A stretch of 56,908 bases of DNA from Micavibrio sp. (GCA_030824805.1 JAPJRC010000007.1:1-56908); one strand, 5' to 3'; numbered from the stretch's first letter, positions 16,214 to 24,824 are shown. The notes: generated from the letters alone by a model not told the origin. Numbers and translations are program-made.

Positions 16214-18265
16214 CTAGGCGGCCTTGGACCCTTTTAAAAGTCCTTCCCGGCGAAGCAATGCATCCGGGTCTGCATCTCGTCCACGGAAGTTGCGATACAG
16301 GATGGAAGGATGTTCGCTGCCGCCCTTCGCCAGAATCTCGTCACGGTATTTTGCGGCGATCTCCTGATCGTAGAGACCTTTTTCCTCGAACAGCTCGAAC
16401 GTGTCCGCATCGAGAACTTCCGCCCATTTGTACGAATAATATCCGGCAGAGTAACCGCCGCCGAAAATATGCGTGAACGATGTGGATGTTGGCCCTGCCT
16501 GACGGGGGAAGAGCGTGGAATCTTTTGTAACGGCATCTTCAAATTCCGTTACATCCTTGATGCCGGATGGATCGGCGCTGTGCCACGCCATGTCCAGCAG
16601 ACCGAGATTGCTTTGGCGCAAGCCCATCCACCCGACAAAGAAGTTTTTCGAGTCATTCACCTTCTGAATCAATTCCTGTGGAATGGCTTCGCCGGTTTTA
16701 TAATGGCGTGCAAACAGGTCGAGCGTTTCTTTCTCGTAAGCCCAGTTTTCCTGAACCTGCGATGGCAATTCCACGAAATCCCACAACACGCTGGTGCCAG
16801 CGTGCGATCCATAGGTAACGTTGGAAAGCATCATATGCATCGCATGACCCATTTCATGGAACAGGGTCAGAACTTCATCGTGCGTAAGAAGAGATGGCGC
16901 ATCCTTGGTAGGCTTTGTAAAATTGCATACGATAGCCACAAAAGGGCGTTTCATGCCTGATGAGAACAGTCCTTGTTCGCGGTAGGAAGTCATCCATGCT
17001 CCGGGTTTCTTGCCTTTGCGCGGATAAAAGTCCGCGTAGAACAAGCCCATGAAATCACCTGTTTTATTATCGACAACTTCGTACGTCATTACGTCTTCGT
17101 GCCAGACAGGATATTTCGCCGGCTTGAAAGTAATGCCGAACAGTTTAGAAAAATGCTCGAACGTGCCCGTCAAAACAGGTTCCAGAGGAAAGTAGGGGCG
17201 CAAATCTTCGGAAGAAAATGCAAAAAGCTTCTCTTTCATTTTTTCGCTGTAATAGCTTACATCCCAAGGCTGGATTTCATCGTCAAAACCAAAACCCTTG
17301 GCAAATTCCTTAAGGTCTTTAAGGTCTTTTTCTGCAGCTGGTTTGTACGTGGCCAGCAGCTTTTTCAAAAAGCCCATAACGGCATCGGGTGTTTTCGCCA
17401 TGCGTTGCTCGAGAACATAATCGGCATGATTTTTATAGCCCAGGATTTTTGCGCGTTCGTCTTTGAGTGCAACAATCTTCAGAATGTTTTCGCAATTGTC
17501 GAATTCGTCCTTATAAGCGCGGCTGCTAAAGGCACGCCATATTTTTTCACGCAATTCCCGCTTGTCGGCATAGGTGATGAAAGGGCCGTAGCTCGGGTAA
17601 TCGAGCGTAAACACCCATTTGCCTGCCATCTTGCGTTCTTCCGCCTCAAGCGCGGCGGCATCGATCGCAGTTTGTGGCAAACCGGCCAGATCCGCTTTGT
17701 CTTCAATAACCATCAAGAATGCTTCGGCGGACTTTTTGACGTTTTTTGCAAAGTCGGGGCCTATCACTGAAAGCTGCTCGTTTATCTCGCGCAAGCGTTG
17801 TTTCTTTTCGGCATCCAGCAATGCGCCGCCGCGTACGAAGCCTTTATAACTATCGTCAAGAACGGTTGCCTGTTCCGCCGTGAGGTTCAGCTTTTCGCGC
17901 TGGTCGTAAACCGTCTTTACGCGTTTAAACAGCGTTTCATCCATGATGATATCGCTGCTGAAATTGGAATTGATAGGGCCAATCTCCTGCGCGAGATTTT
18001 CGAGCGGGTCGGTGCCCGCTGCGGAGAGCTGGTTGTAGAAAATACCCGTGACCATGCCGAGTTTTTCGCCAGCCAGTTCCATGGCTGTGATGGTGTTCTC
18101 AAATGTCGGGTTTTCAGTGTTCGCCTTGATCTCTTCAATATGGGCGCGTGCTTCTTCAATCGCTGCCTTGACCGCAGGGAGGTAATGTTCTTCACGTATC
18201 TGGTCGAAGGGCGGGGCGCCGTGCGGCAGGGTGAAGTCCTCGAGAAGCGGGTTCTTGTCAGTCAT
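16214..18265 (-). CDS. dcp: M3-family zinc metallopeptidase, peptidyl-dipeptidase Dcp
   Basis: Zinc peptidase releasing dipeptides from peptide C-termini; 683 residues, the usual size. The zinc site HEMGHAMH is near residue 470, and the downstream third ligand region (ELPSQVQENWA with Glu) follows about 30 residues later. The C-terminal HIFGGGYSAGYYSYKWAEVLDADTFELF is the classic M3A motif of Dcp/oligopeptidase A. It starts MTDKNPLLEDFTLPHGAPPF without a signal peptide, so the enzyme is cytoplasmic. Dcp and PrlC are hard to separate by eye; YYSYKWAEVLDAD favours Dcp. Divergent from mnmC with 43 bases between starts, so the two may share a promoter region. Confidence 0.92.
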   Translation of the reverse strand: MTDKNPLLEDFTLPHGAPPFDQIREEHYLPAVKAAIEEARAHIEEIKANTENPTFENTITAMELAGEKLGMVTGIFYNQLSAAGTDPLENLAQEIGPINSNFSSDIIMDETLFKRVKTVYDQREKLNLTAEQATVLDDSYKGFVRGGALLDAEKKQRLREINEQLSVIGPDFAKNVKKSAEAFLMVIEDKADLAGLPQTAIDAAALEAEERKMAGKWVFTLDYPSYGPFITYADKRELREKIWRAFSSRAYKDEFDNCENILKIVALKDERAKILGYKNHADYVLEQRMAKTPDAVMGFLKKLLATYKPAAEKDLKDLKEFAKGFGFDDEIQPWDVSYYSEKMKEKLFAFSSEDLRPYFPLEPVLTGTFEHFSKLFGITFKPAKYPVWHEDVMTYEVVDNKTGDFMGLFYADFYPRKGKKPGAWMTSYREQGLFSSGMKRPFVAIVCNFTKPTKDAPSLLTHDEVLTLFHEMGHAMHMMLSNVTYGSHAGTSVLWDFVELPSQVQENWAYEKETLDLFARHYKTGEAIPQELIQKVNDSKNFFVGWMGLRQSNLGLLDMAWHSADPSGIKDVTEFEDAVTKDSTLFPRQAGPTSTSFTHIFGGGYSAGYYSYKWAEVLDADTFELFEEKGLYDQEIAAKYRDEILAKGGSEHPSILYRNFRGRDADPDALLRREGLLKGSKAA

Positions 18266-18308
18266 GGGATACTCTTAAATCCTTTTGGTTTAACGCGATT
18301 TCATTTAT

Positions 18309-20045
18309 ATGGGGTTTATGCCGGATGTTCCAAGGTCAGAAGAATTTGACGATGTGTATTTTAACTCGGAGGACGGTCCGGGGGAAACCGCTTATGTCTT
18401 TTTCGACGGTAACAATTTGCCGCAAGCGTGGCAAGGGGCGGAACGGTTCGTTATCGGCGAGACGGGGTTTGGCACCGGCCTGAATTTCCTGCTGACATGG
18501 GCTTTGTTTGACAAGACCGCGCCCAAGGGTGCCATGCTCGACTTTGTTTCGGTGGAAAAATTCCCTTTGAGCGCAGAGCAAATACGGGATGGTCTTGCCC
18601 AGTTTTCGGATATTCTTGCGCCTTACCTGGATAAATTTCTGGAAAAATACCCTCTACGTGTGCCGGGCTTTCACCGGCTTGTGTTCGACAATCGCGTAGC
18701 CTTGACCCTGATTTTTGACGATGCGGGTGATGCGCTTTCGGAAGTGGAAGGCGATTTTGATGCATGGTTTCTGGATGGTTTTACGCCCTCCCGCAATCCT
18801 GATATGTGGACCGAAAAGGTTTTTGCCGAAATCGCACGTCTTTCACACAAAGGCACGACCTTATCAACCTTTACATCCGCAGGATTCGTGAAACGCGGTC
18901 TAAGGGCTGTCGGGTTCGACATGCAAAAACGCAAAGGCTTTGGCTTTAAATGGAGCATGCTCACGGGTGTATTTGAAAACGCGCCAGAGAAAAAATCTCC
19001 CGCCCGGCAGAACGATATTGTTATCAAAGGCGCAGGATTGTCCGGATGTGCCGCCGCGTATGTTCTGCCGCAATACGGATTTGATGTTCGCATATATGAC
19101 ACAAACGGTGTGGCGTCTGGTGCATCGGGAAATCCTGTGGGTATTCTTAATCCGCGCCTGTCGGCGTTCAGGACTGCGGAATCGGATTTTTACACGGCCG
19201 CCTATGCAATGGCCGCACGCGAATTTCCGCATATGGAAGATGTGGAATATGAACGTTGCGGTAGCCTTCATTTCCTGACCGACGAAGAAAAAGATAAAAA
19301 GCTTTTACGTGCCGTAGAGAATTGGGGATGGTACGACGCCCATATGCGCCTTGTTGCCTCTGATGAAGCATCAAGGATTGCAGGGGTGCGTGTTGAATAC
19401 TCTGCTTTGTATTTGCCCGATGGCGGGAAAATCAATCCGGCAAAATTGTGTGCGACTTATGTGCGCAGTTTGACGGTCACGCGAGATGCGCTGGAAGGAG
19501 GCCTTTCTATCAACGCCCATGGTGCAGGCATTCCTTTGGACGACGCTTTTTTGTGGCTTCCCGTACACACTGTGCGCGGTCAGATCACGCAGGTGCGCGC
19601 CACGACGGAAAGCGAAAAGCTCAAGGTCAATTTGTGCTATGGCGGTTATATGTCGCCTGCGTTCTCCGGCATGCATGTGGTGGGTTCAACGTTCCAGAAG
19701 TGGCTGTCACATAGCGATCCTGTTGAAGCAGACGATAACTCGAACATGGCCAGGCTGAACGAGGCTGTGCCTTCCTTGCCTGCATTTGAAATCATAGGTC
19801 ACCGCGCAGCGCTTCGCACATCGGCCAAGGATCGATTTCCGGTTATAGGCGCAATGCCGGAAAACGGAGCTTATATAACCACCGCGCATGGGTCGCACGG
19901 CATCATAGGATCATTGCTGGGAGCCCACATACTGGCGGATTATCTCCGCGGTGGTCCTTTCTGTGTTGGTAAATCAACCCTTAATGCTTTGTCGCCTGCT
20001 CGTTTTCTGGAACGTGCGCAGCGTCGTGCGGAAGGAAAGATTTAG
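18309..20045 (+). CDS. mnmC: Bifunctional tRNA mnm5s2U34 biosynthesis protein MnmC
   Basis: Final two steps of 5-methylaminomethyl-2-thiouridine synthesis at the tRNA wobble position. 578 residues. The N-terminal methyltransferase (MnmC2 activity) shows GETGFGTGLNFL at about 50-61 and FDAWFLDGFTPSRNPDMW near 155. The C-terminal FAD oxidoreductase (MnmC1) begins near residue 238 with the GxGxxG loop in KGAGLSGCAAAYVL and SGNPVGILNPRL, and ends with the HGSHGIIGSLLGA flavin motif. The family is usually 620-670 residues, so this is a slightly short version. ATG at 18309 or 18318 is possible; neither has a strong ribosome site. Confidence 0.93.
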   Translation: MGFMPDVPRSEEFDDVYFNSEDGPGETAYVFFDGNNLPQAWQGAERFVIGETGFGTGLNFLLTWALFDKTAPKGAMLDFVSVEKFPLSAEQIRDGLAQFSDILAPYLDKFLEKYPLRVPGFHRLVFDNRVALTLIFDDAGDALSEVEGDFDAWFLDGFTPSRNPDMWTEKVFAEIARLSHKGTTLSTFTSAGFVKRGLRAVGFDMQKRKGFGFKWSMLTGVFENAPEKKSPARQNDIVIKGAGLSGCAAAYVLPQYGFDVRIYDTNGVASGASGNPVGILNPRLSAFRTAESDFYTAAYAMAAREFPHMEDVEYERCGSLHFLTDEEKDKKLLRAVENWGWYDAHMRLVASDEASRIAGVRVEYSALYLPDGGKINPAKLCATYVRSLTVTRDALEGGLSINAHGAGIPLDDAFLWLPVHTVRGQITQVRATTESEKLKVNLCYGGYMSPAFSGMHVVGSTFQKWLSHSDPVEADDNSNMARLNEAVPSLPAFEIIGHRAALRTSAKDRFPVIGAMPENGAYITTAHGSHGIIGSLLGAHILADYLRGGPFCVGKSTLNALSPARFLERAQRRAEGKI

Positions 20046-20077
20046 TTTTTTAACGATGCAGATGGTATTATGGTTTT

Positions 20078-20260
20078 ATGGGATGGGGCTTAATCACACA
20101 AAAAGCGAAAGCATGGCTTTCGGGAGCCGGCGGCGCGACCGCTATTGAATATGCCTTGATCGCCGCAGGGGTTTCCTTGGCGTTACTGGTATTTATTTTT
20201 GGCTTTGGCCAAGATATCGGCGATTTGTTCCTCTCCTTCGCCTCGGCCATAGACATTTAG
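20078..20260 (+). CDS. Flp/Fap type IVb pilin (isolated copy)
   Basis: 60-residue pre-pilin. A short basic leader (MGWGLITQKAKAWLSGAGG) precedes the Flp core ATAIEYALIAAGVSLALLVF; cleavage by a CpaA/TadV peptidase after a Gly with Glu at +5 fits. The hydrophobic helix and the acidic GQDIGDLFLSFASAID tail match the second Flp gene at the other end of the window. It is not next to Tad assembly genes, sitting between mnmC and a wecA-like gene. No strong terminator was found after it. Too short for many gene finders. Confidence 0.85.
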   Translation: MGWGLITQKAKAWLSGAGGATAIEYALIAAGVSLALLVFIFGFGQDIGDLFLSFASAIDI

Positions 20261-20357
20261 CAATCTTAATTTGTTTAAACTTTTCCGGGTGGGGTTGATT
20301 GCCAGACCCGCGCTGGGGTAGAAATGAGCGTTCCGTTCACTTTTACATAGGTCGTGC

Positions 20358-21404
20358 TTGCCTTATCTTTACCCGATTGCCGCGTTTCTTATCACGGCTG
20401 CCGTTCTTTATGCAGGGCGGCTTCTGGCTTTGCGCGTTGGCTTTGCCGACAAGCCAGGCGGACGTAAAAAACACGCAAGCCCTGTTCCACCCATAGGCGG
20501 TCTCGTTATTCTTCCTGTCTTTATCGCTGTGTCATGGCATGCCGGGCTGGATGCGATTATCCCCTGGCCGCTTGCCGCCGGTCTTGGCGCGTTGCTGCTC
20601 ATGGGGGCTATTGACGACGCGCGTAGCATCAAGCCCAGCATCAAATTCGCCATCATGCTCTGGACAGCGTGTTTCGTCGTAATATTCGGCGAAATGCAGA
20701 TCGCAAACGTTGGCAATCTTTTTGGCTTTGGAACTGTAGAACTTGGTTGGCTTTCCAAGGGGTTTACGATCATGTGCCTGGTGCTTCTAATGAACGCATT
20801 GAACATGATGGACGGGGTGGACGGCCTTGCGGGCGGTTTTTGTGCGCTTGTGGCGTTCTGGTTTCTGATTGTCTGTCTTGGCGCGGATCGATCCCCTGAT
20901 ATGCAGGCGCTTTCGATTCTGCTGGCAACGCTGCTTGGCTTTCTCGCTTTCAACATGCGCGCCCCGTGGCGCAAATCGGCCTCGGTTTTTATGGGAGATT
21001 CCGGTTCGCTCTGCCTTGGGCTTTTGATCGGCTGGTTCTGCATCCGGCTTAGCCAGACGCCGGGAGCACCGCTCGAGCCTGTAACCTTGATCTGGATTAT
21101 AGCGCTGCCTGTTATGGATGCTTTTGCATTGTTCATAACGAGAAGCCTTCGCGGAAAACATCCCTTCAACGCAGATCGCCGTCACTTTCACCACCGTCTG
21201 ATAGATGCGGGTTTCTCGCAAGGCCAGACAACGACGGCCATGCTCTGCATCGTCGCAGTCATGGCATTGGTAGGGTTTGTTGCAGAGGCTTATGATATAC
21301 CGCCTGTAGTTCTTTTCCTCCTGTGGATGGTATTGTTCATACTGCACACACTGGGCCTTATGCATCCGCAGGGTAGGACCTTTTTTTCCCGCAATTCCAA
21401 GTGA
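20358..21404 (+). CDS. WecA/TagO-type undecaprenyl-phosphate sugar-1-phosphate transferase
   Basis: Integral-membrane enzyme of the MraY/WecA superfamily that starts a lipid-linked polysaccharide by moving a HexNAc-1-phosphate to undecaprenyl phosphate. 348 residues, about ten helices. Diagnostic motifs in order: DKPGGRKKHASPVPPIGG (cytoplasmic loop 1), GAIDDARSIKP (paired Asp, about 85), NALNMMDGVDGLAGG (about 145) and MGDSGSLCLG (about 215), and a His-rich ADRRHFHHRLIDAGFS near 275 as in WecA/TagO rather than MraY. TTG at 20358 is the only usable start after the preceding in-frame stop, with AGG six bases upstream. It could initiate glycan made from the GDP-fucose pathway, which is speculation. 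Confidence 0.9.
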   Translation: MPYLYPIAAFLITAAVLYAGRLLALRVGFADKPGGRKKHASPVPPIGGLVILPVFIAVSWHAGLDAIIPWPLAAGLGALLLMGAIDDARSIKPSIKFAIMLWTACFVVIFGEMQIANVGNLFGFGTVELGWLSKGFTIMCLVLLMNALNMMDGVDGLAGGFCALVAFWFLIVCLGADRSPDMQALSILLATLLGFLAFNMRAPWRKSASVFMGDSGSLCLGLLIGWFCIRLSQTPGAPLEPVTLIWIIALPVMDAFALFITRSLRGKHPFNADRRHFHHRLIDAGFSQGQTTTAMLCIVAVMALVGFVAEAYDIPPVVLFLLWMVLFILHTLGLMHPQGRTFFSRNSK

Positions 21405-21514
21405 ATGCAAGACATAATCCCTGTGAATAAGATTGTGCACATATGTGTGCGATCTTGAACCTGCAGGGCCCGAATCCTACGATAGGACAGGGATTCCAGA
21501 TCAAGGACGCTGTC

Positions 21515-22468
21515 ATGACTCGCGCGCTCAATATTTCCGCAAAACTTTTGCTTTCGATTTCCGTTGTTGCCCTCGCGGCCTGCGGTTCGGGCGGTTCGCC
21601 TGCAAAAACAGCGGCGCCGATGCCTCCGGTTGCGGAAATGGATGCGGCTATGACCCAGCCCGCGCCGCAACCCCTGTCGACGAGCGATACGCTGACGCCC
21701 GTTATGCCATCGGCCACAAGCACGACAACCACTGTCACCACCACGGCCGCGCCCGCAGCTGCAACGGGATATGCGCCAGGCAGCGTGGAAGAACGCATTG
21801 CAAAGCTTGAGCAGACCGTTGGTTCTCTGCGTTCCGATTACGACCGCATAATGCCTGCGTTCGCCAGCCTGAATACGACCAACGACCGTATCCAGACTCT
21901 TCTCGACGAAATAGAACGCGAAACGGGGCATAAGCCTGTGGTTGCCCTTGAACCTGCCGTTGTTGCACCAACCTCTCCGGCAACGGAACCCGCGGTTGTG
22001 ACAACGGTTACCACCACGAAAACCCCCGATACTGTCAAAACCACCACAGTGAAAACCGAAATCGCGAAGACAGAGACTCCTGCGCCCGTCGCGGCGGCAG
22101 AGCCTGCGAGCGCATCTGCAACGGGTGCCAATGTCACGGGCGTACGTATCGGCGAGCACGGAAACAAAACGCGTTTTGTCATCGATCTTACAGGCAAATC
22201 CAAACCTGATTTCAAATACGATCTGGATAATGGCGAAAAATTGCTTCTCGTCGATCTGCCCTCAACAGGCTGGACCGGCAAACAATCTGGAAAGGGTGGC
22301 GCCGGTGCGCCGCTTGTTGAAGGCTGGAGCGTACAAAAAGGCGCGTCGGGCGGTTCTTCTCTTGCCGTTCAGCTCAAGAAAAATGCCCGTATCCTTTCCA
22401 CGCAGTTTCTGCCGGCGGAAGGCAAAGACCCGGCTCGTCTTGTCATGGATATTGCCGCAGGCAACTGA
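21515..22468 (+). CDS. Lipoprotein with C-terminal AMIN domain
   Basis: 317 residues. The start at 21515 has AAGGA upstream and gives a lipoprotein signal MTRALNISAKLLLSIS ending at lipobox VALAAC (Cys23). The middle is low in complexity (Ala/Pro/Thr, with long Thr-Thr-Val runs), with a short coiled-coil-like piece around 90-140 (ERIAKLEQTVGSLRSDYDRI). The last 115 residues look like an AMIN domain (GANVTGVRIGEHGNKTRFVI through DIAAGN), the peptidoglycan/envelope-targeting module of AmiC amidases and PilQ secretins. There is no enzymatic or secretin domain after it, so it may be a stand-alone adaptor anchored in the outer membrane. Confidence 0.8.
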   Translation: MTRALNISAKLLLSISVVALAACGSGGSPAKTAAPMPPVAEMDAAMTQPAPQPLSTSDTLTPVMPSATSTTTTVTTTAAPAAATGYAPGSVEERIAKLEQTVGSLRSDYDRIMPAFASLNTTNDRIQTLLDEIERETGHKPVVALEPAVVAPTSPATEPAVVTTVTTTKTPDTVKTTTVKTEIAKTETPAPVAAAEPASASATGANVTGVRIGEHGNKTRFVIDLTGKSKPDFKYDLDNGEKLLLVDLPSTGWTGKQSGKGGAGAPLVEGWSVQKGASGGSSLAVQLKKNARILSTQFLPAEGKDPARLVMDIAAGN

Positions 22469-22572
22469 TATTCCATCAAAAATATTCATTTAGTTTGACG
22501 GCGAAGGGTTTTTGTGAACCTTTCGTATAACCTTATGACTGAACCAAACCAACAAACGATAAGGAACCAAAC

Positions 22573-22896
22573 ATGAAAAAACTGATGTTGTTGAGTGCTG
22601 CAGTGCTTGCGCTCCAGGCTATCCCAGCTATGGCGGAAGAAGGTGCCGACCCGGGACCGAAAGGCAAGCATGGCGGTCATGAGAGATTTTTTGAAAAACA
22701 GGACACCGATAAAGACGGTGCTATAACCGAGGCCGAATTTTTAGCGCATTCCAAAGAAAAATTTGCCAAAATGGATACCAATAGTGATGGCAAAGTAACC
22801 AAGGAAGAAGCGAAGGAAAACCACGAAAAGTGGAAAGCCAAGCGCGCCGAAATGAGGGCCAAGAAGGAAGCTGGCGAAGCTCCCAAAGCCGAGTAG
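22573..22896 (+). CDS. Secreted EF-hand protein, head of the ECF sigma operon
   Basis: 107 residues with a signal peptide (MKKLMLLSAAVLALQAIPAMA, cleaved about residue 21). Two EF-hand loops: DTDKDGAITEAEF at 44-56 and DTNSDGKVTKEEA at 68-80, each with Asp at positions 1, 3, 5 and Glu at 12, so calcium binding is expected. The tail is a Lys/Glu-rich helix. The gap to the ECF sigma gene is 14 bases with AAAGGAC, so it is probably the first gene of that operon. A periplasmic EF-hand protein adjacent to an ECF system suggests sensing or buffering of Ca2+ or metal in the envelope; this is inference. Confidence 0.85.
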   Translation: MKKLMLLSAAVLALQAIPAMAEEGADPGPKGKHGGHERFFEKQDTDKDGAITEAEFLAHSKEKFAKMDTNSDGKVTKEEAKENHEKWKAKRAEMRAKKEAGEAPKAE

Positions 22897-22910
22897 GTAA
22901 AGGACGATAC

Positions 22911-23513
22911 ATGAAGGCCCTTTTGGCCTCTATCGATGACAGCGATGAAAGCCTGATGGCCCTGATCCGTCAGGGAAGCCATCAGGCTTTCTCCATTCTT
23001 GTCCGCCGCCACACGGACCGTTTTTACGCGGCCGCATTCCGGATGACGGGCAGGGCATCGGAAGCCGAAGATCTCGTGCAGGAAGCCTTTATGAAGATCT
23101 GGCAAAAACCGGATGTCTGGAAAGACGACAAAGGCGCAAAATTTACGACGTGGTTTTATCGCATATTGGTCAACCAGAATATCGACCGCATGCGCAAGAA
23201 CCAGAAACTGGCCTCCGACGACTCAATCCTGCCCTTCATCGCAGATGGACGCAGCGGGCCTGAAGAGGACGCGATAGTAAACGAGGAGCAGCGTCGCATC
23301 GAAACCGCAATAGCGGTTTTGCCGGAAAGACAGAGAACCGCGCTCAACCTTTGTTTTTATGAAGGTCTCAGCAATGCCGAAGCTGCCGGAATTATGGGCG
23401 TGAAGATAAAGGCACTGGAATCGCTGCTTATTCGCGCAAAGACAGGATTAAGAGAGTATTTGAACCAGAACAATAACCGCCTTGAAAAGGGGGACCGCTA
23501 TGCAACACGATGA
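22911..23513 (+). CDS. ECF sigma factor (RpoE-like)
   Basis: Extracytoplasmic-function sigma-70 factor, 200 residues. Region 2 covers about residues 22-90 (AFSILVRRHTDRFYAAAFRM, then SEAEDLVQEAFMKIWQ with the DLVQEAF signature), and region 4 about 130-185 (LPERQRTALNLCFYEGLSNAEAAGIM, then KALESLLIRAKTGLREYL). Start ATG at 22911 with AAAGGAC seven bases upstream. The 3' end overlaps the next gene by 14 bases. Its partner genes are a one-helix membrane protein and a periplasmic sensor, an arrangement like CnrH-CnrY-CnrX, so metal or envelope stress is the likely signal. Confidence 0.92.
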   Translation: MKALLASIDDSDESLMALIRQGSHQAFSILVRRHTDRFYAAAFRMTGRASEAEDLVQEAFMKIWQKPDVWKDDKGAKFTTWFYRILVNQNIDRMRKNQKLASDDSILPFIADGRSGPEEDAIVNEEQRRIETAIAVLPERQRTALNLCFYEGLSNAEAAGIMGVKIKALESLLIRAKTGLREYLNQNNNRLEKGDRYATR

Positions 23514-23793
23514 ACTGGACAACTTGTTAGGACGCAGGGCCGCGCCAAAGCCGCGCGCCGATCTGGCGGAGCGTATTATTCACGCGGCCGTATCGCAGAT
23601 ACAGGACAAACCCCGTGTGCTCGGTTTCTGGAACGAGATGATGGCCATGTTTGCCATACCTCATCCTTCGGTTGCCGTGGCTGCCGGTGTGATAATAGGT
23701 CTTTTGGTCGGCGTGCAGGCGGCGGATGGTTTGTTTGTTTTGCAGCAGGATTGGTCATCCTTCCTGTATGTCAATGAAGGAGGCTGGCTATGA
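23500..23793 (+). CDS. Single-pass membrane protein, probable anti-sigma factor
   Basis: 97 residues. Start ATG at 23500 with a strong AAGGGGG ribosome site inside the sigma gene; it overlaps the sigma gene by 14 bases and the next gene by ATGA. The N-terminal 50 residues are cytoplasmic in character (MQHDELDNLLGRRAAPKPRADLAERII), followed by a transmembrane helix (SVAVAAGVIIGLLVGV) and a short periplasmic tail. Size, topology and position match CnrY-type anti-sigma factors, but there is no zinc HxxxCxxC motif and sequence identity cannot be claimed. Function is inferred from context. Confidence 0.72.
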   Translation: MQHDELDNLLGRRAAPKPRADLAERIIHAAVSQIQDKPRVLGFWNEMMAMFAIPHPSVAVAAGVIIGLLVGVQAADGLFVLQQDWSSFLYVNEGGWL

Positions 23794-24254
23794 GCAAGCG
23801 TATGAAGTTGATTTTCACCATATCCATTCTGCTCAACATTATTATGGCGGGCGTGGGCGTTGGGTTGTTCTACCGCTACTGTCAGGACATTCCAATCCCA
23901 GGCACTATGAGCCCGGATGCACGCAATTTCGTGGCGCGGACATATCAGAATGGCCGAGAAGAAGTGAAGCCGTTAATCACGGAGGTCAAGGCGCGCAAGA
24001 AAAAGGTTGAGGCCATTCTGCAATCCGATGATTTCGATCGTAAGGCCTATGACTCTGCGGTGGATGATCTGCTGGAAACGCAAGGCAAGATCGCCCGCCA
24101 TCGTGCTGACACGATGGGGCGCGCATTGACGGAACTTTCAACCGAAGACCGTAAGAAATTTTCTAAAGAAATCATTAACAACCTTACCCCCGGCCGACCG
24201 CATAAAAAGCGGCACAGACCACCAGTGGAAGAGCAGAGGCCCAAGGCTGAATAA
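23790..24254 (+). CDS. Periplasmic heavy-metal-sensor-like protein (CnrX/ZraP/CpxP type)
   Basis: 154 residues with an uncleaved N-terminal anchor (MSKRMKLIFTISILLNIIMAGVGVGLFY) and a helical periplasmic domain with the pattern of the heavy-metal resistance/sensor family: TYQNGREEVKPLITEVKA, then QSDDFDRKAYDSAVDDLLETQGKI. The His/Lys-rich tail (PGRPHKKRHRPPVEEQRP) could bind metal, but the family's usual His/Glu pair is not certain. It is the last gene of the sigma operon, overlapping the preceding gene by 4 bases, and is followed by an intrinsic terminator. Role: sensing signal that frees the sigma factor, by analogy with CnrX. Confidence 0.75.
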   Translation: MSKRMKLIFTISILLNIIMAGVGVGLFYRYCQDIPIPGTMSPDARNFVARTYQNGREEVKPLITEVKARKKKVEAILQSDDFDRKAYDSAVDDLLETQGKIARHRADTMGRALTELSTEDRKKFSKEIINNLTPGRPHKKRHRPPVEEQRPKAE

Positions 24255-24257
24255 TCT

Positions 24258-24287
24258 AAAAAGCGCCATTAAACGGCGCTTTTTTTA
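24258..24287 (+). terminator. Intrinsic terminator of the ECF sigma operon
   Basis: AAAAGCGCC (24259-24267) pairs with GGCGCTTTT (24275-24283) around ATTAAAC, followed by a T run to 24287. It ends the operon beginning with the EF-hand gene. Confidence 0.88.
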
Positions 24288-24347
24288 TCAAATTTGCAAA
24301 GGCTTCTTATGATTCCATACAATTAAAGTAAGGAAGGAATTCAACGC

Positions 24348-24734
24348 GTGGCAAAGTTTGGTGGCAGCAGAGGATTAGAAGGCGACGGGGCCTATGTCCA
24401 GATGATTGCGCAAATCCAGGACATAAAGGCCGCGCCGCATCACGGCCAGAAAAGACTTGTGGTCAAAGAACGCGGCAAATTGCATCAACAGGCCGTGATC
24501 GATATCGATATGAGCGCCGGCCGCGATCTGGAGGAAAGCGAAACTTACGTTTTCACGGTAAAGGAAAAGGAAGAAAGCCGTTACGGTTACCAGCGTAAAA
24601 AGAACACCGGTTTCAAGGCGTTCCATTGTGAACAGGCACCGGGCGAATTTACAGCAAGCACCGAAACGGAAATGCGTTTTAGCCGCTTTGGCGGCGAAGG
24701 CCGTTTGAAGGACGCCAAAAGAACGAAATTTTAA
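24348..24734 (+). CDS. Hypothetical protein, soluble, basic
   Basis: 128 residues, unrecognised. GTG start at 24348 with AAGGAAGGA ten bases upstream. It opens MAKFGGSRGLEGDGAYVQMI and contains two predicted amphipathic beta segments, an Arg/Lys-rich middle (KEKEESRYGYQRKKNTG) and a conserved-looking FHCEQAPGEFTASTETE near residue 90. There is no signal or membrane segment. Short upstream distance to the previous terminator shows its own promoter; an intrinsic terminator follows. Confidence 0.65.
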   Translation: MAKFGGSRGLEGDGAYVQMIAQIQDIKAAPHHGQKRLVVKERGKLHQQAVIDIDMSAGRDLEESETYVFTVKEKEESRYGYQRKKNTGFKAFHCEQAPGEFTASTETEMRFSRFGGEGRLKDAKRTKF

Positions 24735-24792
24735 CAGGGATTTGTAGAAGGTGTGTAAGAAGTAGAATTTCAAAAACCCTGGTAAAACTGTT

Positions 24793-24824
24793 GGCTGCAT
24801 CTGTAACGGATGCAGCCGTTTTTT
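24793..24824 (+). terminator. Intrinsic terminator after the 24,348 gene
   Basis: GGCTGCATC (24793-24801) pairs with GATGCAGCC (24809-24817) around a short loop, then GTTTTTT. It separates the plus-strand hypothetical gene from the converging trhO. Confidence 0.85.

Noticed and set aside
21290..22159. Minus-strand Arg/Gly/Cys-rich frame opposite the AMIN lipoprotein
   Set aside because: Composition is the reverse complement of Ala/Thr/Pro-rich coding sequence, not a real protein.
22500..22545. Autoregulated ECF promoter upstream of the EF-hand gene
   Set aside because: A GAACC motif is present, but no matching -10 at the right spacing could be fixed with confidence.
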